Part shown: positions 1-7,606 of the stretch, piece by piece
How the letters are laid out: every line of letters starts with the position of its first letter
How positions within the stretch are numbered: the first letter of the stretch is position 1
Made by a program: the position numbers and the translations under genes
NCBI GenBank assembly: GCA_947626005.1
Contig: CANQQM010000006.1
Coordinates: 1 to 44,610 of the forward strand
Reading direction: 5' to 3'
DNA length: 44,610 bases
Source of the DNA: an uncultured Clostridia bacterium
Lineage (GTDB): Bacteria > Bacillota > Clostridia > Christensenellales > Borkfalkiaceae
Notes under the pieces: generated by a model
Seen by the model: the letters and a program-made list of their open reading frames with translations, nothing else
Database searches by the model: none
What the model was told of the DNA's origin: nothing

Positions 1-109
1 TCCGAGAGTTTTTGTCATCGCTTGAAAGCACAATTCTAAAAATTTTGTTTTTGTTCCCTATGGGAAGTGCGCTTTGCTCCGTCTTTTTTGTAAAATAGCG
101 GAATGGGGT

Positions 110-198
110 CGGAAAATGCGCTTCTAAGCATCTGTCTCTTTCCGCATATGCAAAAAGGGACAGGGGGCGGAAAATGCATGCCTCTTTCCGAATATGCA
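110..198. repeat. Imperfect direct duplication in the leftmost non-coding stretch
   Basis: Two copies of the block CGGAAAATGC (110-119 and 168-177), each followed by CTCTTTCCG-n-ATATGCA (136-152 and 182-198). Within each copy CGGAAA can pair with TTTCCG, so each forms a hairpin. The gap between blocks differs between copies (16 versus 4 nt), so it is a decayed duplication and not a perfect tandem repeat. No convincing gene is seen from 1 to 226. Function unknown; it could be the 3' end of an RNA that starts outside the window. Confidence 0.45.
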
Positions 199-226
199 CG
201 AAAATACAAATGAAAGAAAAGAAAAA

Positions 227-256
227 TGCGTCCCAAGGCAAGTGCCTCGGGACGCA
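227..256 (-). terminator. Rho-independent terminator of pgi
   Basis: TGCGTCCC (227-234) pairs with GGGACGCA (249-256), and the interior AGGCA/TGCCT pairs further, giving a long hairpin just past the pgi stop. Read on the minus strand it is followed by a T-rich run (221-226 and beyond are A-rich on the plus strand). Confidence 0.8.
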
Positions 257-268
257 GATCTGTTTTTC

Positions 269-1696
269 TTAGACAATGTACTCGGGGTCGCTCTCGGCGG
301 CATCGAGCGCCTTCTTCTGTTCAGCGTAGCCGGGCTTTCCGAGGAGGGCGAAGGTCGCCTTCTTTCCCGCTTCGACGCCGGGCTGGTTGAAGGTGTCGAT
401 GCGGAGCATCGCGCCCGCATACGCCGTCTGCAGCTCGAAGAGGAAGAGGAGTTCGCCGAGGGTGAAGGCGTTGATCTCGGGCACGTTGATCGTGTAGTTG
501 AGCCTGCCCGCCTTGGTGAGGGCGAACGCCGTCGCCTTGTTTTCGGCTTGGATGAGTTCCTCCATCGTGTGACCTCCGAGGAAGGAGACGTCGGGAATGC
601 TCTCACAGCCGTTCGGGATGGGGCTCTTGTATTTGTAGCTCCCGACGGAGAGGAAGGTGACGACCTTGTCGTAGGGGCCTTCGGTGTAGAGCTGGACCTG
701 CGAGTGCTGATCGGTCACGCCGAGCGCCTTTACGGGCGTCTGGCCGACGTTGCAGGGCGTCCCGTCGAGGGTGACGTTCTTGCCGAGCGATTCCGCCCAG
801 AGCTGCGCATACCAGTCGGAGAGGTAGTGAAGATTGTCGGAATAGGGCATCATGACGCCGATATTCTTGCCGTTCTGCATCGAAATATATTGGAGCGTCG
901 CACACATCAGCGCGGGGTTCTTGCGGAAGTCGGACGGCTTGCACAGCTTATCCATGTACGCCGCGCCCTTGAGGAGGGCCTTGATATCGATCCCGAGCAC
1001 CGCCGCGGGGAGAAGGCCGACGGGGGAGAGCTCCGAGAAGCGCCCGCCCACGCCGTCGCCGAGCACAAACGACTTGACGCCGCCGAGCTCCTTGGAAATT
1101 TTGACGAGGTTGCCGCGCGACGCGTCCGTCGTGAAGATGACGTTCTCCTTGACGTCGACGCCCGCCTTTTTGAGGAGGTCGGCGATGATGAGGTACTGCG
1201 TCATCGTCTCACTCGTCGCACCCGACTTCGAAATGACGTTGAAACAGGTCTTTTTGACGTCGATGACGTCGAGAAGTTCCTTCATGCGGACGGGGTCGAC
1301 GTTGTCCTCGACGTAGAAGCGGGGACCGCGGCGCATCGACTTCGAAAGGTCGTTGTAGTGGAGGTGGCAGAGGGCGTTAAACGCCATCGTGGGGCCGAGC
1401 GCCGATCCGCCGATCCCGAGGACGACGAACGCCTCGAACTTTCTGCGGACGAGCTTTGCCGTCTCGAGAATGTCGGCGACGACTTCCGCTTGATTGTAGG
1501 GGAGCTCGGTCCAGCCCATGAAGAGCTCGTCCTTGCCGCGGTTGGCGGTCACATAGGCATGCGCCTCTTTCGCGAGCTTCTTGTGTGCGTCGAGCGTCTT
1601 TTGGGAGATGCCCTTGTCACCGAGATATTTGTCGGTCATGTTGGTGTAGTCCACCGTGACGCGCAGCTGTCTGCGCAGTTCTTCGGTCAGTTTCAT
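269..1696 (-). CDS. pgi: Glucose-6-phosphate isomerase
   Basis: A 475-residue cytoplasmic isomerase converting glucose-6-phosphate to fructose-6-phosphate in glycolysis and gluconeogenesis. The sugar-isomerase fold is clear: VLGIGGSALGP near residues 93-103, the ISKSGATSET phosphate-binding loop near 155, FLGGHTMEELI near 330, and the family C-terminal signature around FNQPGVEAGKK. Length matches the shorter form of the family. The ATG is preceded by GGAGGG and by a consensus promoter (1726-1754). It is monocistronic, ending in the hairpin at 227-256. Its product fructose-6-phosphate is the GlmS substrate made use of a few kb away, but the genes are not co-transcribed. Confidence 0.97.
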   Translation of the reverse strand: MKLTEELRRQLRVTVDYTNMTDKYLGDKGISQKTLDAHKKLAKEAHAYVTANRGKDELFMGWTELPYNQAEVVADILETAKLVRRKFEAFVVLGIGGSALGPTMAFNALCHLHYNDLSKSMRRGPRFYVEDNVDPVRMKELLDVIDVKKTCFNVISKSGATSETMTQYLIIADLLKKAGVDVKENVIFTTDASRGNLVKISKELGGVKSFVLGDGVGGRFSELSPVGLLPAAVLGIDIKALLKGAAYMDKLCKPSDFRKNPALMCATLQYISMQNGKNIGVMMPYSDNLHYLSDWYAQLWAESLGKNVTLDGTPCNVGQTPVKALGVTDQHSQVQLYTEGPYDKVVTFLSVGSYKYKSPIPNGCESIPDVSFLGGHTMEELIQAENKATAFALTKAGRLNYTINVPEINAFTLGELLFLFELQTAYAGAMLRIDTFNQPGVEAGKKATFALLGKPGYAEQKKALDAAESDPEYIV

Positions 1697-1725
1697 AATT
1701 TCCCTCCGTTTGGATTTCGCCCTCT

Positions 1726-1754
1726 ATTATAACACGCTTTTCCCAGCATGACAA
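1726..1754 (-). promoter_or_regulatory. Sigma-A-type promoter of pgi
   Basis: On the minus strand: TTGTCA (1749-1754), 17-bp spacer, TATAAT (1726-1731), 29 bp upstream of the pgi ATG. Confidence 0.85.
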
Positions 1755-1790
1755 GGGTGAAAGCACAATTTTTTCGATTTTTTTCGGGGC

Positions 1791-1819
1791 TTGACAATTC
1801 GGCCGTTCGGCGGTACAAT
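1791..1819 (+). promoter_or_regulatory. Sigma-A-type promoter of the LRR lipoprotein gene
   Basis: TTGACA (1791-1796), 17-bp spacer, TACAAT (1814-1819); start codon at 1847 behind a GGGGAAGG ribosome binding site. Confidence 0.85.
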
Positions 1820-1846
1820 ATAGATAGAAAAAAGGGGAGGGGAAGG

Positions 1847-2731
1847 ATGAAAAGGAGGTCGGTTTTCTTAGCGGCGCTTCTGCTTTTATTCGGCGGGTGC
1901 GCGGCGCCTTCGCCCGAGGAGGCGAAATTTTCCCTTCTCGAGGACGGAACGTACGCCTTTCTTGCCCCTGCCGACCGCGGGGCGGAACGGGTGGAGATCC
2001 CCGCCTCCTTCGAGGGGAAGCCCGTCACGGAGATCGCGGAGGGCGCCTTCCTCGACTGTGCGTCTCTTCGCACCGTCACGATCCCGAATTCCGTCACAAA
2101 GATCGGCAAGGGGGCCTTTCAGAACTGTCCCGCCCTCGAAGAGGCGGCGCTTCCGAAGTCCCTGAAGGAGATCGGCGTACAGGCGTTTGCGCGCTGCACT
2201 TCCCTTGCCCGCGCCGACATCCCCGAGGGGGTCGCGGCCGTTCCCGAGAGCGCCTTCTGCGCCTGCTACAACCTCACCGAGCTCACCCTTCCGGAGGGGC
2301 TCACCGTCATCGGGGAACAGGCCTTCGCCTATTGCACGCTGCTCGAATCGCTCACCCTGCCCGCCTCCCTCACGAAAATGGGGGCGCACGCCTTTCAGGG
2401 GTGCATCCGTCTGACGAAAGTTTCTCTTCCCGAAGTGGAGGAGATCGCAGACGTCGCCTACAGCTTGTGTTTTTCCCTTCGGGAGCTGTTTATCCCCCAC
2501 ACGGTATCGAAAATCGGCGAAGCGGCCTTCTTTGCATGCAGCGCTCTTTCCGAGGTCTACTACGACGGCGGGGAGGAGGACTGGCGGAAGGTCGACGTGG
2601 GGCTCCACAACGCCGCATTGGAGGTCGCGGGCGTCCGATTCTATTCCGAGACGCCGCCGCCCGTCACCGAGGGGCGGTACTGGCACTTCCTCGACGGCGT
2701 CCCCGTGCCGTGGGACGGTTGGTCGGTTTAG
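1847..2731 (+). CDS. BspA-type leucine-rich repeat lipoprotein
   Basis: A 294-residue exported protein. The N-terminus MKRRSVF followed by a leucine-rich core and the lipobox LFGGC (Cys about residue 19) predicts a type II signal peptide and lipid anchoring outside the membrane. Residues about 60-260 are seven to eight repeats of about 23 residues with the BspA/TpLRR pattern (I..GAF..C..L..v.lP..v..Ig), each with a conserved Cys. Such repeats mediate binding to proteins or host/bacterial surfaces; the ligand here is unknown. The reading frame extends upstream to 1748, but ATG 1847 is chosen because it follows the promoter at 1791-1819, has a Shine-Dalgarno sequence and begins the signal peptide. 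The two terminal segments look non-repetitive. Confidence 0.88.
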   Translation: MKRRSVFLAALLLLFGGCAAPSPEEAKFSLLEDGTYAFLAPADRGAERVEIPASFEGKPVTEIAEGAFLDCASLRTVTIPNSVTKIGKGAFQNCPALEEAALPKSLKEIGVQAFARCTSLARADIPEGVAAVPESAFCACYNLTELTLPEGLTVIGEQAFAYCTLLESLTLPASLTKMGAHAFQGCIRLTKVSLPEVEEIADVAYSLCFSLRELFIPHTVSKIGEAAFFACSALSEVYYDGGEEDWRKVDVGLHNAALEVAGVRFYSETPPPVTEGRYWHFLDGVPVPWDGWSV

Positions 2732-2747
2732 TTGGGATACGGTGTTG

Positions 2748-2775
2748 AAAAACGGGAGGTTTCGCTCCCGTTTTT
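2748..2775. terminator. Bidirectional terminator between the LRR gene and the flippase gene
   Basis: Stem ACGGGAG (2752-2758) with CTCCCGT (2765-2771), loop GTTTCG, flanked by A5 on the left and T8 on the right, so it can stop transcription from both converging genes. Confidence 0.85.
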
Positions 2776-2776
2776 T

Positions 2777-4279
2777 TTACGCGGCGATTTTTCGTCGGAA
2801 AAATTTTCGCAAGGGGACCGCGACGTCGAAGAGCCCGAAAAGGCGCAGAAGGGCCGCTTCTCCCCCGAGGACGGCGAGCATCGTGAGCGCAAGCGCGGGG
2901 AGGTAGCCGAGGACGAGCATGAGCCCCGAACGGAGGAGGGTCCCCAGCCCCGATAAAAGCAAAATTGCGGCAAGGAGGCGGAAAAAGTAGGACACGGAGT
3001 GCAATTTCCCCGTCTTTTTCGCAAGCAGAAGAAGGGAGAGGAGGGCGGTCGCGCAGTGGTCGCACGCCATGCCCGCAAGCAGCGCCCCGCTCCCGAGGCG
3101 GGCGGGAAGGAACCACACCGCGGCGAGCATGCACGCCGCGCCGACGAGGAAAATAAGCAGGGTATGGCGTTCGCAATTGAGGGAATTGAGGATGCTCGTC
3201 GAGATCATCGTCACGCTCATCGGGACGAGGATGAGCGCGCTCGCCGCGATGAGCTTTCCGCTCTCGGCGTTCGAATAGAGGAATACGCCGATCCCCTCCC
3301 CGCAGGAGATGAAGAGGGGGACGAGGCACCCCGCGATGAGAAGGGTGGTCTCGAGCGCCTTCTTTACGAGTGCGGAGAGCTTCTCCTTTTCGCCGCGGTA
3401 GTGGCATTCGCTCAGCTCGGGCACGAGGACGAGGGCAATGGAGCCGATGAGGGAGCTCGGGATCATGAGAACGGGCATCACCATCCCCCCGACGATCCCG
3501 TATTCGCTCATCGCCCGCGCCGAGGAAAACCCCGCCGCCATGAGGCGCATCGGGAAGAGGACGGAGATGAGGGAATTGACAAGGGAGGAGGAAGTCCGCA
3601 TCGCCGTGACGGGGACGGAGGAGCGGAGAAGGGGCAGAAGTTCCCCGCGCGGGGAGCCGAGCTTTCCGCCCTTTGCAAAGAAGTACACGGTGGCAAGCGC
3701 AAAGGAGGAGAGGTAGGAAACGAGCACGGCGATCGCCGCCTTGTTGACGTCGGGGACCCCCGTGTGTACGAAAACGAGCATATAGACGCCCGATGCGATC
3801 ATGACGATCTCCTCGATAAGTTCGATGAGGGAGTAGGCGAAGAAGCGCTTGTTCCCCCAAAAACTGCCGCGGACGATCGCATACACACAGGTGAAGGAGA
3901 GCCCGGGGATGAGGATGAAGAAGAGGTCGGCGCTGCGCGGGTCGGAGAAGATGCGCGAAAAGGGGGTGCGGAAGAGAAATAAAAGGGCGGTCATCGTCGC
4001 CGAGACGGAGAAGGTGATGAGGACGGCGGCAGAGGTCGCCGCGGCCTCCCCCTTGGGGTTTCCGCGGGCACGGTGTTTGGAAATGGCGCGGGAGAGGGTG
4101 ATGGGAAGCCCGCTCGAGGCGACCGTCAGAAAGACGGCGAACACGGTGAGCGCCACCTGATAGATCCCGAGCCCCTCCGGCCCGAGGGTGCGGGAGAGGA
4201 TGATGCGGTAGAGAAAGCCGAGGCCGTGCTCGAGGGCGGAAAACACCGTGACGATCGCGGCGGTGCGATATAGGTCCAT
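2777..4279 (-). CDS. SpoVB/MurJ-like polysaccharide flippase
   Basis: A 500-residue integral membrane protein of the MOP (MVF/MATE) flippase superfamily with about 14 hydrophobic helices. The N-terminal signature AIVTVFSALEHGLGFLYRI then LSRTLGPEGLGIYQVAL is typical of the SpoVB/YtgP branch, which moves lipid-linked oligosaccharides or lipid II across the membrane; SpoVB itself acts in spore cortex formation. An in-frame ATG exists at 4324, but that start would sit 11 bp from the divergent LysM gene and has no visible ribosome binding site; MDLYRTAA at 4279 leaves a 56-bp divergent gap. It is separate from the Wzx flippase of the polysaccharide operon, so the substrate is probably different. 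Sporulation role is inference from family and neighbours. Confidence 0.85.
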   Translation of the reverse strand: MDLYRTAAIVTVFSALEHGLGFLYRIILSRTLGPEGLGIYQVALTVFAVFLTVASSGLPITLSRAISKHRARGNPKGEAAATSAAVLITFSVSATMTALLFLFRTPFSRIFSDPRSADLFFILIPGLSFTCVYAIVRGSFWGNKRFFAYSLIELIEEIVMIASGVYMLVFVHTGVPDVNKAAIAVLVSYLSSFALATVYFFAKGGKLGSPRGELLPLLRSSVPVTAMRTSSSLVNSLISVLFPMRLMAAGFSSARAMSEYGIVGGMVMPVLMIPSSLIGSIALVLVPELSECHYRGEKEKLSALVKKALETTLLIAGCLVPLFISCGEGIGVFLYSNAESGKLIAASALILVPMSVTMISTSILNSLNCERHTLLIFLVGAACMLAAVWFLPARLGSGALLAGMACDHCATALLSLLLLAKKTGKLHSVSYFFRLLAAILLLSGLGTLLRSGLMLVLGYLPALALTMLAVLGGEAALLRLFGLFDVAVPLRKFFRRKIAA

Positions 4280-4335
4280 GGTGTATTCTATTCGCCCCGC
4301 ACACCTTTTTATGAGCCGACGCATAAGATGGCCGT

Positions 4336-4617
4336 ATGCAACTTTCTCTTCCCGTTCCGAAGTTCTACCGTGTGAAAAAGGGGCAGACGCTCACCGCGGT
4401 CGCAAAGACCTTCCGTCTCCCGCCGAGGCTGCTCGCCTCCGCCAATCGCCTTTCCGAAGAAATTCGGGAGGGACAGGTACTTGTTCTTCCCGCGGGCGGG
4501 GACCTCTACACCGTGCGCGGCGGGGAATCGAAGGCTCTTCTTTGCGGCTCGGAGGAGGCTTTCCGCACCCGAAACGGGACGGATGTTTTCTATATCGGGC
4601 AGACCGTCCTCTTGTAG
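4336..4617 (+). CDS. Small LysM-domain protein
   Basis: A 93-residue protein. Residues about 10-52 are a clear LysM domain (FYRVKKGQTLTAVAKTF ... IREGQVLVLP), a fold that binds N-acetylglucosamine chains of peptidoglycan or cortex. Residues about 57-93 (LYTVRGGES ... FYIGQTVLL) look like a second, degenerate LysM. There is no signal peptide, which is common in spore-assembly LysM proteins made in the mother cell (SafA-type) but unusual for a secreted wall protein. It lies divergent from the SpoVB-like flippase and 70 bp upstream of the coat-like gene, so a shared role in spore envelope assembly is plausible but inferred. Confidence 0.75.
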   Translation: MQLSLPVPKFYRVKKGQTLTAVAKTFRLPPRLLASANRLSEEIREGQVLVLPAGGDLYTVRGGESKALLCGSEEAFRTRNGTDVFYIGQTVLL

Positions 4618-4624
4618 CGGGAAC

Positions 4625-4652
4625 ACTTCCGCTTTTCCCCCGCATACGATGA
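4625..4652 (+). promoter_or_regulatory. Possible sporulation-type (sigma-K-like) promoter
   Basis: AC at 4625-4626, 16-bp spacer, then CATACGATG (4643-4651), close to the sigma-K consensus AC-N16-CATAnnnTA; no sigma-A-type promoter was recognised in this 70-bp gap. The match is short and could be chance. Confidence 0.25.
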
Positions 4653-4687
4653 AGCAAACCGATACGGTTGTTTTACGGAGGTAACAA

Positions 4688-5341
4688 ATGTCCTTTTTTT
4701 CCAATTTCTCTTCCGATCATTGCCCGGGGACCATCACGGGGAATCCCCTTCAGGGCCTCTCGGAAAAGGTGTGCATTCAGGCGGAGAAGATCTTCGACGC
4801 GGGGATCATCCAGACCCGTCTCGAAAACTATACGGCAACGCCCGTAGCGTTCACGCCCGCAGATCCTACATATCCGCTCACCTTCGTCAGCGCCCGCTCC
4901 ACCTCGTCGGTGGGAACGGTCACAAACGTAAACGTCGAGCGGCAGGCGGAGGGGTGCTGTGCACGCGTTCAGGCGACGGTCACCGTCCCCATCGAGATCG
5001 TCTATGTCGATGCGAACGGCGTCGAAGGGGTCGCGACGAGCTCGATCGTCCTCTCCGAGGACGTCCTCATGTACGTCCCGCCGGCATCCGTCATGCCCTT
5101 CACGGTGACTTCGGTCGCCTCCTGCGTCTCTCCCGAGGGGAGCTTCGACGCGGCGACGGGGACTTTTTCGCTGAGCGCATGCGTCACCTGTATCCTCAAA
5201 GTCGCGATGCAGGTGGAGCTCCTCGTTCCGAGCTACGGCTATTGCGCCATTCCTCCCGCACAGGAATACACGCAGGAGGTATGCAGCGGATTCTTCGAAC
5301 TTCCGCTCTATCCGCAGGGCAAACCTTGCAGCAGGAAGTAA
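4688..5341 (+). CDS. Cysteine-rich coat-like protein of unknown function
   Basis: A 217-residue protein not assigned to a named family with certainty. It has about ten cysteines spread along its length, including an N-terminal VCIQAEKIFDAGI motif. I associate this motif (CIxxxKVYDxC type) with clostridial spore-surface hypotheticals. The middle is beta-rich (runs of V/T alternation, for example RVQATVTVPIEIVYV). There is no signal peptide or membrane helix. The start has a strong ACGGAGGTAACAA ribosome binding site. Upstream is a LysM protein and the SpoVB-like gene, downstream a strong terminator. A structural spore coat or crust component is the most likely role, but this is inference. Confidence 0.6.
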   Translation: MSFFSNFSSDHCPGTITGNPLQGLSEKVCIQAEKIFDAGIIQTRLENYTATPVAFTPADPTYPLTFVSARSTSSVGTVTNVNVERQAEGCCARVQATVTVPIEIVYVDANGVEGVATSSIVLSEDVLMYVPPASVMPFTVTSVASCVSPEGSFDAATGTFSLSACVTCILKVAMQVELLVPSYGYCAIPPAQEYTQEVCSGFFELPLYPQGKPCSRK

Positions 5342-5353
5342 GCACAAAGAGGC

Positions 5354-5381
5354 AAAAAGCCGACGCTTGCGTCGGCTTTTT
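5354..5381 (+). terminator. Rho-independent terminator after the coat-like gene
   Basis: AAAAAGCCGACG (5354-5365), loop CTTG, CGTCGGCTTTTT (5370-5381): a perfect 12-bp stem with its T-run, 13 bp past the stop codon. Confidence 0.92.
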
Positions 5382-5492
5382 GTACACCTTGTCGATTTAA
5401 GGCGGAAACGGTGTGCAAGATTTACAAAATCGGGCGAAAATTCCGAAAAAATTTCACGCCCGCGCCGCCCTTCGGTTTATTTCCGTAAACGT

Positions 5493-5521
5493 TTGACTTT
5501 TCCGCGCTTGTCCTATATAAT
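5493..5521 (+). promoter_or_regulatory. Sigma-A-type promoter of the amino-sugar/polysaccharide operon
   Basis: TTGACT (5493-5498), 17-bp spacer, TATAAT (5516-5521). It is the only convincing promoter seen before 21572 on this strand and probably drives all 14 genes. The 208-bp gap 5342-5549 otherwise holds only the upstream terminator. Confidence 0.85.
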
Positions 5522-5549
5522 AGAGAAAACTACCTTTCGGGGGGAAGCT

Positions 5550-6218
5550 ATGGAGCATCCCGAGGCGCAAATTTGCGCGCTTTTCGATCTCGATCATACG
5601 CTTGCGAAGGAGTATCTGCTCAAATTTCGCTATCCGTGGGAGGCGCTTCCGTCGATCGCCGATCTTCTCCGCGGACTGTTTTCCGCCCTTCCCGCGGAGT
5701 ACAGGGAAGTTTCGCCCTCCGTCTTTGTGCACGAGACGGCGAAGATCGCGCCCACGGCCTATCTCGGCGGCCCGTGCATCATCGGCCCCGGGACGGAAGT
5801 GAGGCACGGCGCCTTTGTCCGCGGCAGTGCGCTCGTGGGGGAAGGGTGCGTCGTCGGAAACTCCGTCGAGCTCAAAAACTGCATCCTCTTCGACGGGACG
5901 CAGGTGCCCCATTTCAACTACGTCGGCGACAGCATCCTCGGCTACCGTGCACACATGGGGGCGGGATCGGTGACCTCCAACGTCAAGAGCGACAAGACGC
6001 CCGTATCCGTCCGCTTCGGGGAGGAAAGGGTGCCGACGGGGCTCAAAAAGATGGGCGCCATGCTCGGGGACTTCGTCGAGATCGGCTGTAACGCCGTTCT
6101 GAACCCCGGGACGGTCGTGGGGCGGAACACCTCCGTCTACCCGCTCACCTCCCTCCGCGGCATGTATCCCGCGGGTCATATCGTCAAGGGGACGGACGTC
6201 ATCGTCCCCAAAAAATAA
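5550..6218 (+). CDS. Stand-alone GlmU-type acetyltransferase domain (left-handed beta-helix)
   Basis: A 222-residue protein. Residues about 1-55 are a short helical region; residues 57-220 are hexapeptide repeats forming a left-handed beta-helix. The stretch VGNSVELKNCI ... PHFNYVGDSILG ... GAGSVTSN matches the GlmU acetyltransferase domain, including the catalytic His (here His121, equivalent to the His of HLTYLGDA in E. coli GlmU) and the GAG acetyl-CoA loop. The N-terminal uridylyltransferase domain of GlmU is absent. With glmM 17 bp downstream and glmS next, glucosamine-1-phosphate N-acetylation is the likely reaction; a nucleotidyl-sugar acetyltransferase role is the alternative. The ATG at 5550 follows GGGGGGAAG and the promoter; the frame is open further upstream but runs through the terminator. 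Confidence 0.75.
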   Translation: MEHPEAQICALFDLDHTLAKEYLLKFRYPWEALPSIADLLRGLFSALPAEYREVSPSVFVHETAKIAPTAYLGGPCIIGPGTEVRHGAFVRGSALVGEGCVVGNSVELKNCILFDGTQVPHFNYVGDSILGYRAHMGAGSVTSNVKSDKTPVSVRFGEERVPTGLKKMGAMLGDFVEIGCNAVLNPGTVVGRNTSVYPLTSLRGMYPAGHIVKGTDVIVPKK

Positions 6219-6235
6219 CCGCAAAGAGAAAGAAT

Positions 6236-7600
6236 ATGGGAAAATATTTCGGAACAGACGGCTTCCGCGGGGAAGCGAACGTCACCCTCACCGCCGATCA
6301 GGCGTATAAAGTGGGAAGATACCTCGGCTGGTACTTTTCGAAGGAGACGGTCGCGCCGCGGCTCGTCCTCGGGAAAGACACCCGCCTTTCGAGCTACACG
6401 CTCGAGTATGCGATCGCGGCGGGACTTGCGGCGTCGGGCGCCTCCGTCTACATGATGCACGTCACGACGACGCCCTCCGTCGCCTACATCGCCCGCACCG
6501 ACGGCTTCGACTGCGGGATCATGATCTCGGCAAGCCACAATCCCTTCTACGACAACGGGATCAAGCTCATCAACGGGCGGGGGGAGAAGATGGACGGAGA
6601 GATCATCGAGGGCATCGAGCGCTACCTCGACGGGGAGCTCCCCGCGGGCATTTCGGGCGATCTGCCCTTTGCCGCGGGAACGGCGATGGGGAAGATCGTC
6701 GACTACTTCTCGGGGCGGAACCGCTACGTCGGCTACCTCATTTCCCTCGGCATGTACTCCTTCCGCGACCTCCGCGTCGCCCTCGACTGCGCAAACGGCG
6801 CCGCGTGGAGCATCGCGAAGAACGTGTTCGAAGCGCTCGGCGCAAAGACCTATGTCATCAATGCGGAGCCCAACGGGCTCAACATCAATAAGGACGCGGG
6901 CTCCACGCACATCGAGGGGCTGCAGAAGTTCGTCCGCGAACACGAAGTCGATATCGGCTTCGCCTACGACGGCGATGCGGACAGATGCCTCTGCGTCGAC
7001 GAGAAGGGGCGGGTCCTCACGGGGGACCACATCCTCCTCCTCTATGCGAAGTACATGAAGGAGCGCGGAAAGCTCGTCACCAATACCGTCGTGACGACGG
7101 TCATGTCCAACTTCGGCCTCTACAAGGCGTTCGACGAGGCGGGCATCGGCTATGTCAAGACGGCGGTGGGCGATAAGTACGTCTATGAGTATATGCGCGA
7201 ACACGCCTGCCGTCTCGGCGGGGAACAGTCGGGGCATATCATCTTCTCCAAATACGCGACGACGGGGGACGGGATCCTCACCAGTCTCAAGGTGATGGAA
7301 GTTCTCCTTGCGCGGAAGAAGAAGGCAAGCCAGCTCTACGACGAGCTTGAGGTCTATCCGCAGACGCTTGTGAACGTCGTCGTGAAGGACCGCAAGGCGG
7401 CGCTCTCCCATCCTTCCGTACAGGCCGCGATCGCGGAGGCGGAAGAAGCGCTCGGGACGGAGGGGCGGGTCCTCGTCCGCGAATCGGGCACCGAGCCCCT
7501 CGTGCGGGTCATGGTGGAGGCCAAGGAACAGGAGACGTGCGACCGCTTCGCGGAGGGCATCGCCTCTTGCATCCGTGCGGCGTCCCCGCGGGAGGAATAA
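6236..7600 (+). CDS. glmM: Phosphoglucosamine mutase
   Basis: A 454-residue cytoplasmic mutase interconverting glucosamine-6-phosphate and glucosamine-1-phosphate for UDP-GlcNAc synthesis. All four alpha-D-phosphohexomutase regions are visible: the N-terminal GTDGFRG, the phosphoserine loop ISASHNP (Ser100), the metal-binding DGDADRC near residue 245, the sugar-binding GGEQSGH near 330, and the C-terminal phosphate site RESGTEPLVRVM. Length is as expected. It sits between the GlmU-type acetyltransferase gene and glmS with tight spacing. Confidence 0.97.
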   Translation: MGKYFGTDGFRGEANVTLTADQAYKVGRYLGWYFSKETVAPRLVLGKDTRLSSYTLEYAIAAGLAASGASVYMMHVTTTPSVAYIARTDGFDCGIMISASHNPFYDNGIKLINGRGEKMDGEIIEGIERYLDGELPAGISGDLPFAAGTAMGKIVDYFSGRNRYVGYLISLGMYSFRDLRVALDCANGAAWSIAKNVFEALGAKTYVINAEPNGLNINKDAGSTHIEGLQKFVREHEVDIGFAYDGDADRCLCVDEKGRVLTGDHILLLYAKYMKERGKLVTNTVVTTVMSNFGLYKAFDEAGIGYVKTAVGDKYVYEYMREHACRLGGEQSGHIIFSKYATTGDGILTSLKVMEVLLARKKKASQLYDELEVYPQTLVNVVVKDRKAALSHPSVQAAIAEAEEALGTEGRVLVRESGTEPLVRVMVEAKEQETCDRFAEGIASCIRAASPREE

Positions 7601-7606
7601 GCGGGT

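Noticed and set aside
194-1732. A 512-codon plus-strand open frame opposite pgi
   Set aside because: Mirror-frame artefact of the GC-rich pgi sequence; no ribosome binding site and no recognisable domain.
7540-7606. A glmS ribozyme upstream of glmS
   Set aside because: Only 6 bp separate glmM and glmS and the glmM coding sequence occupies the space; no ribozyme core is visible.
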